Shown here: in pieces, positions 54,340-63,540 of the stretch | Layout: each line of letters opens with the position of its first letter | Numbering within the stretch: the first letter of the stretch is position 1 | Source: Harmothoe impar | Taxonomy: Eukaryota; Annelida; Polychaeta; Phyllodocida; Polynoidae | Direction: 5' to 3' | DNA: 64,000 nucleotides | Assembly (NCBI GenBank): GCA_947462335.1 | Contig: OX381714.1 | Coordinates: forward strand, 53,117,800 to 53,181,799 | The notes under the pieces: model-generated | Seen by the model: only the letters and a program-made list of their open reading frames with translations | What the model was told of the DNA's origin: nothing | The model's database searches: none | Program-made: the position numbers and the translations under genes

Positions 54340-55620
54340 TCTCGAGAGGAAGAATGACGTATATAAGGAGGCTGACACGTGTATAGGTGCCTTATTAGTC
54401 GGCAAGGGGTAAATACTAGTGAAAAAGGAAGACAGGTGTGCAGGTAGCTTTCTAACAGACACGTGTGTGCACTAAGCTGCTTAAGTCTAAACCCTCCTGC
54501 AGTAGTCAAGTAGCATGTGAAAACTTACTTAACAGATCACTTAATTGAGTAGAGACTCTGTACTGAGAGAGTCTTTTCAGCTGTTTAAGAGGATTATCTA
54601 GGACAGGGTACATAAGGAGTGAAACGCTGCTCTCACTCATCGTAGCATTGTCCACTCCACGCTCGCTCAGCATGTTATGAGGGTTATTTCTACCTTTACA
54701 GCTTCTTTTCTTATCGAAGTGTCGACGCTACAGAGCATCGAAACTCTCCAAATGAGTCCAAGAAAGAAAAAGCAACTCCCACTAGAAGCAAGAAGAGAAA
54801 CAGTGCCCTATGATGCATGTGAGGTAAAGAAACATTGGAAGGACGTCACCAAGGAGCAATGGATAGAAGCATGCTTCAACTTCATCGGAACGGAAGTAGT
54901 TTCATTTGGACAGAGGGAGAAAATTTTGTTGGAGCTATTTTTCTTAGCTCCGTATAGTTGGTGTGACTGTAGTGGTGAAATTCCTTCAGGTTTTTCAGCG
55001 TTCGGCATACAAGTTATCTGGTCTTTGAAGAAGCTTCGATATATGCAACGCACTCACGAGGAGATTGTTCAGAAAATGACGGAATTCGAAACAAAAGAAG
55101 TATGGTGCGAGGAGACGACATATGCGGACGATGATCTGGAGTACATCATTTGTAGCCCGTTGGAACATTATGTTAAAGACTTTGAGGACATGCTAGCCAG
55201 CACTGCGATGACCCCGAAAGAGAGATCCCTTACTGCACAGAAGGAGGCCAAAGCTGTGTTGGAAAAGCTCAAGTTTGGTCAAGGATTCACTCTTCAAAGC
55301 AGCTGTGTGAGTGTGATAAAAAGTGTTGTGTTGAAACATCCGGACATGAAGTTTTCGCGGGCTGTCGACACACTTCCTTTGCCTGAACTGATGATGAACA
55401 TGATCGACCCCGTCGTACCAACATGTTTCGACTCTGCCAATTGTCCCATGTATAAAATGGTTTCAAGTTTTGCCTGTGGCCGATGGCTAAACGATCCACT
55501 GAAGTCAGAAAACATCCTTGATTTAGTCGACTGACTAAATGTATTTTCTCATACTAGTATTAGTGGCATTAGTAATAGCGGCTACTCAGTCTCGTGCAGC
55601 ACAAGCAGCAGCATCTGTCA
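54340..55620. repeat. Inverted duplication, right arm
   Basis: Partner of 48808-50094 in opposite orientation. Beyond 55590 the arm grades into an expanded CAG/GCA repeat that is much longer here than in the left arm. Confidence 0.9.
54752..55534 (+). CDS. Orphan accessory protein of element 2, copy 2
   Basis: 260 residues from MSPRKKKQLPLEARRE; an in-frame ATG at 54677 would add 25 residues not shared with copy 1. Close to copy 1 (about nine in ten residues alike by eye). Small indels differ (TEVVSFGQ against TVVSFGQ; FETKEVWCE against FETGEDTIWCE) but the totals are equal. Same landmarks, ending ACGRWLNDPLKSENILDLVD. Lies downstream of the TATAAAAG promoter. No recognised family. Frame preservation in both arms suggests both were coding after duplication. 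Confidence 0.75.
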   Translation: MSPRKKKQLPLEARRETVPYDACEVKKHWKDVTKEQWIEACFNFIGTEVVSFGQREKILLELFFLAPYSWCDCSGEIPSGFSAFGIQVIWSLKKLRYMQRTHEEIVQKMTEFETKEVWCEETTYADDDLEYIICSPLEHYVKDFEDMLASTAMTPKERSLTAQKEAKAVLEKLKFGQGFTLQSSCVSVIKSVVLKHPDMKFSRAVDTLPLPELMMNMIDPVVPTCFDSANCPMYKMVSSFACGRWLNDPLKSENILDLVD

Positions 55621-55727
55621 GCAGCAGCTGCTGCAGCAGCAGCACGATCAGCACAAGCAGCAGCTGCTGCAGCAGCTGCACAAGCAGCACAAGCAGCAGC
55701 ATCTGTCAGCAGCATCCGTGACATCGT

Positions 55728-55758
<31 letters not shown>

Positions 55759-55928
55759 TGCACGAGTAGCACAAGCAGCAGCATCTGTCAACAGCATCCG
55801 TGACATCGTCAGCAACTGCAGCAGCTGCACGAGCAGTACAAGCAGCAGCAGCTGTCAGCAGCTGCAGCAGCTGCACGAGCAGCACAAGCAGCAGCACCGA
55901 CAGCAGCAGCAACAGCAAATCAGCAGCA

Positions 55929-55964
<36 letters not shown>

Positions 55965-55975
55965 GCAATGTGGAC
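55590..55975. repeat. Expanded CAG/GCA repeat with internal 90-bp units
   Basis: Imperfect AGCAGC triplets interrupted by CATCCGTGACATCGTCAGC and CAGCATCTGTCARCAGC segments. The left arm at 48808-48890 keeps one short version. The Ala/Ser/Gln/Leu frames across it are not genes. Confidence 0.85.
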
Positions 55976-56080
55976 CGCTAAATTCGAGATGGTGACATAT
56001 CTGTTTCTTAGAATCGACATTCGACATGAGGTCTAGTGACATTTGACATGAAGCTTGAAAAACATAGTGCCAGGTGACAT

Positions 56081-56280
56081 NNNNNNNNNNNNNNNNNNNN
56101 NNNNNNNNNNNNNNNNNNNNNNNNNNNNNNNNNNNNNNNNNNNNNNNNNNNNNNNNNNNNNNNNNNNNNNNNNNNNNNNNNNNNNNNNNNNNNNNNNNNN
56201 NNNNNNNNNNNNNNNNNNNNNNNNNNNNNNNNNNNNNNNNNNNNNNNNNNNNNNNNNNNNNNNNNNNNNNNNNNNNNNNN
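56081..56280. other. Assembly gap (200 N)
   Basis: Run of N. The true distance and the sequence between element 2 and 56281 are unknown. Confidence 1.
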
Positions 56281-56370
56281 CAGCACTGGCGAGTTACTCC
56301 CCGTGGCTGCATTGGTGCATCATGACAACAAATGTCATCCTTTAACGACATCCCTCCTTAAATGGTTAAA
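56281..56370. repeat. CCCTTTAAGG-family repeat, partial
   Basis: CAGCACTGGCGAGTTACTC, then GCTGCATTGGTGCATCATGA and a TTAAATGGTTAA end. Its left half is lost in the gap. Confidence 0.55.
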
Positions 56371-56395
56371 GGACTATGGGTAGGTGGGTGGGTTG

Positions 56396-56580
56396 GCTGT
56401 GGTGGGAGCCTGTGTGTGTGTGGGGGGGTGGATGTGTGTGTGTTGGGGGGGGCTGTGTGTATGTGGGGGGGGGGGGGGTGGCTGTGTGTGTGGGGGGGGG
56501 GGTGGCTGTGTGTGTGTGTGGGGGGGTTGTGTGTGTGTGGGGGGGGGATGCCTGTGTGTGTGTGGGGGGGGGGTGGCTAC
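56396..56580. repeat. G-run / GT repeat tract
   Basis: Ten or so runs of 6-13 G separated by TGTGTGTG. Strong G-quadruplex potential on the plus strand. Frames across it (Gly/Cys/Val) are artefacts. Confidence 0.9.
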
Positions 56581-57819
56581 TGGTGGGTAGCAGAGATAAC
56601 ATTGTAAGGTGTGACAAAGGGGGGAGGTTGTGAAGGAGTAGATAAGGCAGCCCGCCCTTACCACTGCTTATACCACAAAGGGCCCTCTCTGAGTGCGGGC
56701 CTAGCCCTGATAATACACCAGACCCAGTCCTGATGAAGGAATCCTCCCTGGACACTGGGGTAAGCCTCTTCCCGGAGCTATCGCTGCCCCCCCCCCCTCC
56801 ACCCCTAACCCCCACTCCTCCTCAGCCCTCCTCCCATGTCATCCTATATGAACTTACCAAGATGCTAGTAAGGCAATTAACAGAGATGTCACTTTTCCTG
56901 CTTTTGCGGGAATTCCTACTTTTTCCGAGGAATTGCAGTATTTGAATATGTTAATTTCCTAATAAAAACAAATAGGCAAATATTGTAATATTTCCTGCAT
57001 TTTGTCGACCAGGGAATCACATCAGTGGGCAAAGAATAGCTGAATATTAAGGGATGCTGGACGCACTAAAGTAAAGACCGACATATTCAGATACAGTTAT
57101 ATACAAAATATGTGGAATGTTATTGCTGAGAGTATGTACAGGGCGGTAGACATGTAGAAATATATTGGTGGTTTTAGTGGATTGATATCAATGTTTCGAC
57201 CAAATTCATTAGTCTTCTTCAAAACTAAATATATTGGGATTGCTGAGCCATTCATGGAACAGGGCAGAAATACTATATTTGCCATTTTTGTAGCAATTCC
57301 AACTTTTTAGGGTAAATTATTGTAATTTTCTAATGAGAATTTGCTAGGATCTTAAGATTTCCTACCTTTTATCGACCAAAGAGTGGCATCTCTGCAGAGT
57401 GATGAGGAAAACATTTTAGCAGGGGAGGGTTTCTAACATCACTGGCATATTATATATACCAACTCCATCATGGTATAAGTGGAACCACTGAGCACACTCA
57501 TCCATAAGAGATGAGCTTGATCAGTGGTAACCATAATCATACACTGTTCTTTACAATAATACAGGCTATAAGCCTATGAATTGGACAGTATAAATAAAGA
57601 ACTACAAACAAACAAGTAATGACATCTCATTTAAAGGGAACAACTAAATATCTACCTATATTTTCATCTATGGACCAATCCATAAGAATAAATAATCCCA
57701 ATTCTCACTCATATTGTGCATGAATGGATGCGCAATTATCACAATCTCTTCAAACGTAGCATAGCACTCCAATACGGTATGCTCTTTGTTGGCATGAGCG
57801 TTGATACAGCTTGGGCGAA
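56581..57819. other. No gene seen
   Basis: Spacer with a C-rich stretch at 56785-56825 and A/T-rich sequence. A TGTCACTTTTCCTGCTTTTGC...CAGGGAATCACATC block at 56885-57025 recurs, diverged, at 57285-57395. Confidence 0.5.
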
Positions 57820-57906
57820 TACCGTAAAACCTTGCGTATACTATAACCTGTAACTTATACGTGCGGCTTATACGTGAGTTAGGTATATACACATGGTTTT
57901 ACGGTA
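57820..57906. mobile_element. Short palindromic MITE, TACCGTAAAACC ends
   Basis: TACCGTAAAACCTTGCGTATA at the left and its partial complement ending GGTTTTACGGTA at the right, 87 bp. Related to 255-415. Confidence 0.55.
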
Positions 57907-57959
57907 ATTTACACGTGCTGCATTCGAGTATCGTGATTACAGACCATATCGAGTTGATA

Positions 57960-58290
57960 CACTCCTGAAGAGTCAATGCACCAATGCCGCTCTGGTGAGA
58001 TGCTCGCCAGAGCTGTGTTGGGGCATCACGACTACAAATGCACCTATGTATGGCAGAGATCACGCTGTCCTGAAAGGGTTAAAGCAACCATAGCTTTACA
58101 ACTTTACCCTTTAAGGACGGATGTTGCCGGGGCTGCATTGGTACAGCATGACGACCCTTCGGGAGTGTCTTAACCCTGTAGGGTCAGCATGATGCTTGAA
58201 TGCAGCACTGGAGAGTTACTCACCAGGGCTTCATTCATACATCGTGACGCTCAAGGGCATGATGCATTAAGGCATTATGCCATCCTTAAA
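57960..58290. repeat. CCCTTTAAGG-family repeats (two adjoining)
   Basis: Two head-to-tail or nested copies with ACCCTTTAAGGACGG at 58106, GTCAGCATGATGCTTGAATG and CCTTAAAGGATTAA near 58285. Confidence 0.55.
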
Positions 58291-58378
58291 GGATTAAGGC
58301 AAAAAAAGGCTTCAAAACCCGTTCTAAAGCCATACAAAGCCTGGTACAATACTACAACACTGCTGCAGGTTTAGTATA

Positions 58379-58775
58379 GGGTAGATTCACCATGAGTCGG
58401 ACACGTACCCTGAGACGGACAGTGCAATGAGTGTTTATTTGTGTGCACTAGTGACTACTTCTAGTGTTTGTATTTTTGAAAGAATAACACTTAAACTTTA
58501 CTGTTTACTATTGTTCACAAATACAGGGCTCAAAAATGCTCGAATAACCACAAAATCAAGTGTCCGTCTCAAGGTATCTTATTATTACTATTCATTCATT
58601 TATTGTATTACCTTATGATAGCTACCGGGTAATTAATCAACATGTGTTTTATTAATTAATGCTGGTGTCGGATATTTCCGAGCTGAAAAAATTCTTTCTG
58701 TAAACCAGGATAAAATAAATGGGTTTAACTCATACTCAAAAAAAGGTATGTGTCCAACTCGAGGTGACTCTACCC
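58379..58775. mobile_element. GGGTAGATTCACC MITE (397 bp)
   Basis: Ends GGGTAGATTCACC and GGTGACTCTACCC with TA on both sides. GAGTCGGACACGTACC, GTGTCCGTCTCAAGG and GTGTCCAACTCGAGG sub-repeats match the copy that hosts Polinton 1. Confidence 0.75.
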
Positions 58776-58904
58776 TACACCAGTCTCCAGTCTGACTTTG
58801 TCCCTGTGCTGTATACATGACACGGTCATACCACATCTCACACAACCTCATCCACATTGTGAGCTGCTCCTGGTTGAAATGAGCCACTCCAGCTTTGTAT
58901 CCTT

Positions 58905-59118
58905 AACCATGTAAGGGCCGTGTAGTGATTTAATGTGCTTGGTCGTCATGATGCATGGATGCAGAACCTGGTGAGTAACAGGCTAGTGCTGCATCTAAGT
59001 ATCATACCGCGGAGATGATACACTCCCCAAGGGCTGTCATAATGCAGGACTGCATTCATGTATCATGACGACCGAAGACTAATAAATTAAATCACTATGC
59101 TGCTCTGAGAGGGTTAAT
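58905..59118. repeat. CCCTTTAAGG-family repeat, diverged
   Basis: TTAACCATGTAAGGGCCGT at the start, CATGATGCATGGATGCAG, GACTGCATTCATGTATCATG and AGAGGGTTAA at the end. Confidence 0.5.
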
Positions 59119-60224
59119 CATCATGCTACTTTTTGTCTCACCAAAGTGTCCTCCCAGCTTCATTATTCTACTAAACAGATGCCTTTCCTGAGAACATTGA
59201 ATGTCCTTGTCCGTTATTTTTCAAAACCATATGTTCTAATCGCCTTGATAGATCAGTGGTGTTATTCTCATTTGCATAGCCGCTCAATCTCATTGAAATT
59301 TTTCAACCAAATCCGTCCTTTGTGCGTCGTCATATATATCATCCGGAATCGCGGCTTTTTCTGCGAGTTTCCCTTTTGAAGCGCAGCTGATGAAAATAGC
59401 CTTTTGAAGCTGGAAGGAGGCCTGGGACTTGGCGGAGGATAGCTCCCCCCTTTTTGTCTCAATCTAAGCTGGCAGTTGGCATGGTTTTAAAAATCTTTTG
59501 AAATTAATTGTGATTGATAATTTTTCCCGGAGACGCCGCCATTGGTCGGGGATACAGGGCAGGGTGGCAGTTCTTTACGGCATAAAACAAAGATGATCCG
59601 GGATCTTCCCCGGGAAAGAGAAACCGAGAAAAAAATCCCTCCCCGCACTTAATTCCCGCTAAAGACTTGAGCCGGGTAAGCCGCATTCATCAGGGCTGCT
59701 TTGCATTTTAATCAGAGAAGTAAGTTACATAATGCCTCGATAATTCATAATCACCACAGTTCATTTTCAAAGCGTATTAATCCCTGTGTTGCTATTAACG
59801 CGGGCGTTGATTTTTCCCATAGGGATTACACAACTATCTAAGTGTCAGCGCCGTATAGACCGCCGCAAGCCGCAGCCCGCCTCGCCTCTTTACGCCTTTT
59901 TTCATCGTCTCCCTCCGCCAGCGTCATAAATTATTCATAACTCGGCATCAGTTTTCAAAGGGATTATCAATTATGTTACGTTAGCGAAGATTAAGCGGCC
60001 AAGCCGATCAGGGTGGCCATGTCGGGGAGGCGTGGTGCCGAAAAAAAAGACGACTGAAGCCATCTTTGGTGGGTTTTCCAGCAGCCCTTGCACCACAAAT
60101 GAATAGGTCTACCCCCCCCCCCCTCACCCTCCATTCTCTCAAAGCCCCCCCCCCCCCCCCCCCATACACACACACTACTCGCCCCACCACCTTCATCTCT
60201 CAGTATGCCATGGCTTGAGGGACT
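59119..60224. other. No gene seen
   Basis: Mixed sequence with poly(C) at 60110-60165 and GC-richer stretches around 59520-59640 and 59850-59940. No supported exon. Confidence 0.5.
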
Positions 60225-60700
60225 TTAACCCTTTAATGCAGCATTGTGCTTTACTGTACTATGCAATTCCCCATCGGCATAATACATAGCGAGTTACTCA
60301 CCAGTGCTGCATTCAGGCATCATGCCAATCCCACCAGGGTTGATACACTCTGGACGATTCAGCGCAATGTTATATAAGCTAATGTAATTGAGATACTCGT
60401 TGGCTGTTTTGGCGCGTAACAAATTTGAACTTCATGGCATCATGCTGTCCATAAGGGGTTAACCCTTTAAGGACGGATATCGATAAAAGATGACATTTGT
60501 CGTCAGGAAGCACCAATGCAGCCCCCGCGTGTAACTTGCCAGTGCTGCATTGGGGCATCATGACGACCCTTTGGGACTGTCTCAACCCCGTAGGGTCGGT
60601 ATGATGCTTGAATGCAGCACTGGCGAGTTACTCACTAGAGCCGCATCATGCCGACCAATGCATGGTAAAATAATGCACTATTCTGTCCTGAAAGGGTTAA
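60225..60700. repeat. CCCTTTAAGG-family repeats (two copies)
   Basis: TTTAACCCTTTAATGCAGC at 60225 and TTAACCCTTTAAGGACGG at 60459, with paired CAGTGCTGCATT and CAGCACTGGCGAGTTACTCAC segments and an AAAGGGTTAA end. Confidence 0.6.
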
Positions 60701-60898
60701 TGAATTAAAATAGTGTTGAGTTAACAGGAGGAGTGTACTCCCCCCACCTCCCCCTGGAGACGGGATCTGGTTGACAAAAGGCGCCCGTGTTGAGTATCAG
60801 TTAAGGGGCGCTGCTCTTAATGCCTCCCTCACCTGCCCTTCTCCAGGCACCCCCCCCCCCCCACACACACACACAGGTGAAGACTTCACACCTGATCC

Positions 60899-61157
60899 TT
60901 AACCCTTTATGGGTAGGATAGTGCTTTAATGTGCTACACCGTGTGTCGTCATGATGCATGAATGCAGCCCTGGTGAGTAAAAAGACAGGGATGCATTCAA
61001 GCATCATACCGACTACACGGTTGATAACCTCCCATAGGATCAATATGATCCATGAATGCAGCCCTGGTGAGTACACTCGCTAGGGCTGCATTTATGCATC
61101 ATGATGACAAAAAAAAGGCACAGAACATTAAAGCACTATGCGGCCCTTAAAGGGTTA
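60899..61157. repeat. CCCTTTAAGG-family repeat, full-length palindrome
   Basis: The clearest copy: TTAACCCTTTATGGGTAGGA to GGCCCTTAAAGGGTTA, 259 bp. GTGCTTTAATGTGC mirrors CATTAAAGCAC and GATGCATGAATGCAGCCCTG mirrors AGGGCTGCATTTATGCATC. Confidence 0.7.
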
Positions 61158-61527
61158 GCTCTCAGGTACACACACACAGATCAAAGGGTAAGCCTCCTAA
61201 GGCTGAGAGCAGCAGAGGTAAGGGGATCAAGAACACCTGAAAAAGGCAAATCAAAAATTAACTGCACTAAATTCCCTTTTTATGTTTGAGAGACATTAAA
61301 GGGCTATATGTGTGGGGTTGGGGCCTGGAGGTAGAGTAAAGGAGGAGCTGACAAATCAGTTTTTAGAAAAGCAAATACAACTCAGGAGAGGATGGGTAAA
61401 GCCCATCTTTATTTATTGAAATGAAATAAATAAAAAGTTCTGATTCCGTATTGTTCTCGTCATACTATATCTAGGAGGGACATATGGTGGGGTTTGAGTG
61501 TAAAGGTTCAGCAGGGCAAAGGAGGTT

Positions 61528-61700
61528 AAGCCCTTTAAGGGCCGCATATTGCTTTACTATATTATCATGTCCTTTATCACCATGATGCATAGATACAGCC
61601 TTGTCGAGTAACATGTCAGGGCTGCATTAATGCAGCATGCCGACCCTCCAGGAGCGTATCAAGCATGTACGGTCGTCATGATGCATGAATGTACAGATAT
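61528..61700. repeat. CCCTTTAAGG-family repeat, partial
   Basis: TTAAGCCCTTTAAGGGCCGC, CATGATGCATAGATACAGC and GGCTGCATTAATGCAGCATG, then CGTCATGATGCATGAATG; the far end is missing. Confidence 0.55.
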
Positions 61701-62300
61701 ATGATAGAAATCTAGGGGTGTATGCGTATATTGGCTGAGAGTTAGAACTCATGTGAGATTTGGTAGCGGATGCATAAACCTAAAATACAAATCAGAAGTT
61801 CACTGTAACAGTAACCTTTCTATATTGGATAGAGGTGATGAAGTCTTGCGTGTGTCGTTAGATGGTAGATTTGGGAGGCTCTGAGACCTCGGCCTGTATT
61901 TCTGAAGGCCGAGCTGTGTAAAATGCAGTCTAGAGAGTGATGAAATTACAATATAAATGAATCTATTTATAATGTAAATGTTACTGAAAGTTATATTAGT
62001 CTGTTGATTTTACAAATGTTTAACCAACCCCAGAATAATATTCTCCCTACTATATATATAGTCTATATAACGTTAATAACTTTTTTCGTTACGATATGTA
62101 GTTTTTAAAAATTAAATTTTAGAAAATTTAAATTTGATTTAAATTTATTTTTTTCAAAATTACATTGAATTTGAATGTCTCAAATAACTTTTTCTTGTTT
62201 TTATTTATTTTAATTTAATTCATTTAAAATTGTTTAAATATTTGATATTTAATTTTAATGTCTTCACAATAATAACCGTCCCTTTTCTTTCCTCCTCCAG
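61701..62300. other. Intron upstream of MPDU1 exon
   Basis: Increasingly A/T-rich (62000-62250), ending in TTTCTTTCCTCCTCCAG, a good polypyrimidine acceptor. No other exon seen. Confidence 0.5.
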
Positions 62301-62505
62301 TACGTATGGTGAGACTGTGTTCCTGCTCGCCCAGACGATGATCGTGGCTGTGTTGGTGCTCCACTACACGGGTCGTACCGCCATGGCCGTCGTCTACACC
62401 GGGGGCCTCGCCGCTCTCCTCGCCTTCCTCGTCTCCCCCGCCGCCTCCGCCAACGTCATCTGGATCCTCCAGGCCAGCAACGTGCCCAACATTGTCATAG
62501 CTAGG
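62301..62505 (+). CDS. MPDU1: MPDU1 (mannose-P-dolichol utilization defect 1) internal exon
   Basis: A 205-base exon between CTCCTCCAG and GTAAGT. It encodes TYGETVFLLAQTMIVAVLVL, then HYTGRTAMAVV, a hydrophobic stretch and ILQASNVPNIVIAR. This follows the PQ-loop family protein MPDU1 closely (the ASNVP motif and the preceding transmembrane helices). MPDU1 is an ER membrane protein needed for use of dolichol-phosphate-mannose and -glucose in glycosylation. Two transmembrane segments are visible. The exon enters with one base of a split codon and leaves on a codon boundary. Other exons are outside the window or not recognisable. Its 3' end and donor are repeated many times in the following intron. 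Confidence 0.85.
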
Positions 62506-62552
62506 GTAAGTTTGATAAAACTTTTATTCCCAACATAGTTAAATCATTTAAC

Positions 62553-62597
62553 TATGACGATGTTGGGCACATTTGAAATGTGCCCAACATCGTCATA
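62553..62597. repeat. 45-base perfect palindrome in donor array
   Basis: TATGACGATGTTGGGCACAT runs into its exact complement, 22-bp arms with one base between. It is formed by an inverted copy of the array unit next to a direct one. Confidence 0.9.
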
Positions 62598-62769
62598 TAG
62601 CTAGGGTAGGTGTCATACTTTGTTGTTAGTGTGGGTTAAATATACATTTTATACCCAACATATATCATAGCTAGAGTAGGTTTATACGCAGTGTGCCCAA
62701 CATCATCATAGCTAGGGTAAGTCACAGTGTTTGAATTTAGATTTTATACACAATGTGCCCAACATAGTT

Positions 62770-62992
62770 GTGCCTCTACATGGGTAAAAATCGACACGGG
62801 CGACACGGCGACACGGCCCTTTTTGGTCCTATTAAAAATCGACGGACACAGGGAATTTGGGGATAAAAGTCGACCCACAGGAGGCTTTCTCTTTGTTCTT
62901 ATATAGCTAAAAATCGACACAATGCCACTGCTCTACTGCTAAAATTCGACCCGGCGACATGGTCAAAATTGCGGGTACCCATGTAGAGGCAC
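62770..62992. mobile_element. MITE with 17-bp inverted ends and 6-bp target duplication
   Basis: Ends GTGCCTCTACATGGGTA and TACCCATGTAGAGGCAC, flanked on both sides by ATAGTT (62764-62769, 62993-62998). Inside are CGACACGGCGACACGG repeats and ATCGAC motifs. Inserted into a unit of the donor-derived array. No ORF. Confidence 0.8.
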
Positions 62993-63540
62993 ATAGTTAA
63001 ATGTACCCAACATCGTCATAGCATGCGTAAGTTTCATCAAACTTTTATTCCCAACATAGTTAAATGTGCCGAACATTGTCATAGCTAGGGTAAGTGATTA
63101 CATGCGCCCATATTGTCCAATGTGCCCAACATTATCCAATGAGTCCAACATTGTCATCGCATGGGTAAGTCTCAATATGCCCAACATGGTCACAGGTAGG
63201 GTGAATATTTACACAACGTGCCCAACATAGTTAAATGTGCCCAAGATTGTCATAGCATAGGTAGGTTTTATGAACATTTTTTGCCCAACATAGTTAGATT
63301 AGCCCAACATAGTCGAATGTCCCCAACATCGTAGGGAAGGTATTCTACACAACTTGCCCAACATCGTCCAATGTGCCCAAGATTGTCCATTGTAAATGGT
63401 TTGGAGCAAATCTTTATATTTTTGACCCATACCGTAAGGCCATACATTATGGCATCGTTCAACATGCTCACAATTGTCATACTTGTTATAATGTGTATAC
63501 ATAATGTACCCAACATCGTCATAGCTAGGGTAGGCTCTCT

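Larger units (their letters stand above)
47186..56080. mobile_element. Polinton-related element 2, left portion
   Basis: Begins AGTAGTATAGTATGTATCGG and continues identical or nearly so to the Polinton 1 terminus for about 85 bases. It then carries a long regulatory array, PolB remnants, a Death-domain gene, a duplicated divergent-promoter region and an inverted duplication with an orphan gene. No ATPase, integrase or capsid gene is visible, and no right terminal repeat occurs before the assembly gap at 56081. It is either the left arm of a larger element continuing past the gap or a rearranged remnant. Confidence 0.75.
62481..63540. repeat. Degenerate tandem array derived from MPDU1 exon end plus splice donor
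   Basis: The core GTGCCCAACATTGTCATAGC with TAGGGTAAGT starts as coding sequence at 62482 and recurs about a dozen times in the intron, often with the intronic extension ACTTTTATTCCCAACATAG (62519, 63038). Donor-like GGTAAGT/GGTAGGT follows many copies (near 62606, 62716, 63090, 63165, 63265, 63527). Spacing is irregular, 40-110 bases. Short frames across it are not genes. Confidence 0.85.

Noticed and set aside
55539..56036. Ala/Ser/Leu frames after orphan copy 2
   Set aside because: CAG/GCA repeat read in different frames.
56362..56815. Gly/Cys/Val and Pro/Thr/His frames near the gap
   Set aside because: G-run and GT simple repeats; no gene features.
62553..63540. Idea that the MPDU1-intron array is a CRISPR array
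   Set aside because: Units are degenerate, irregularly spaced and derived from a host exon; the context is animal nuclear DNA.
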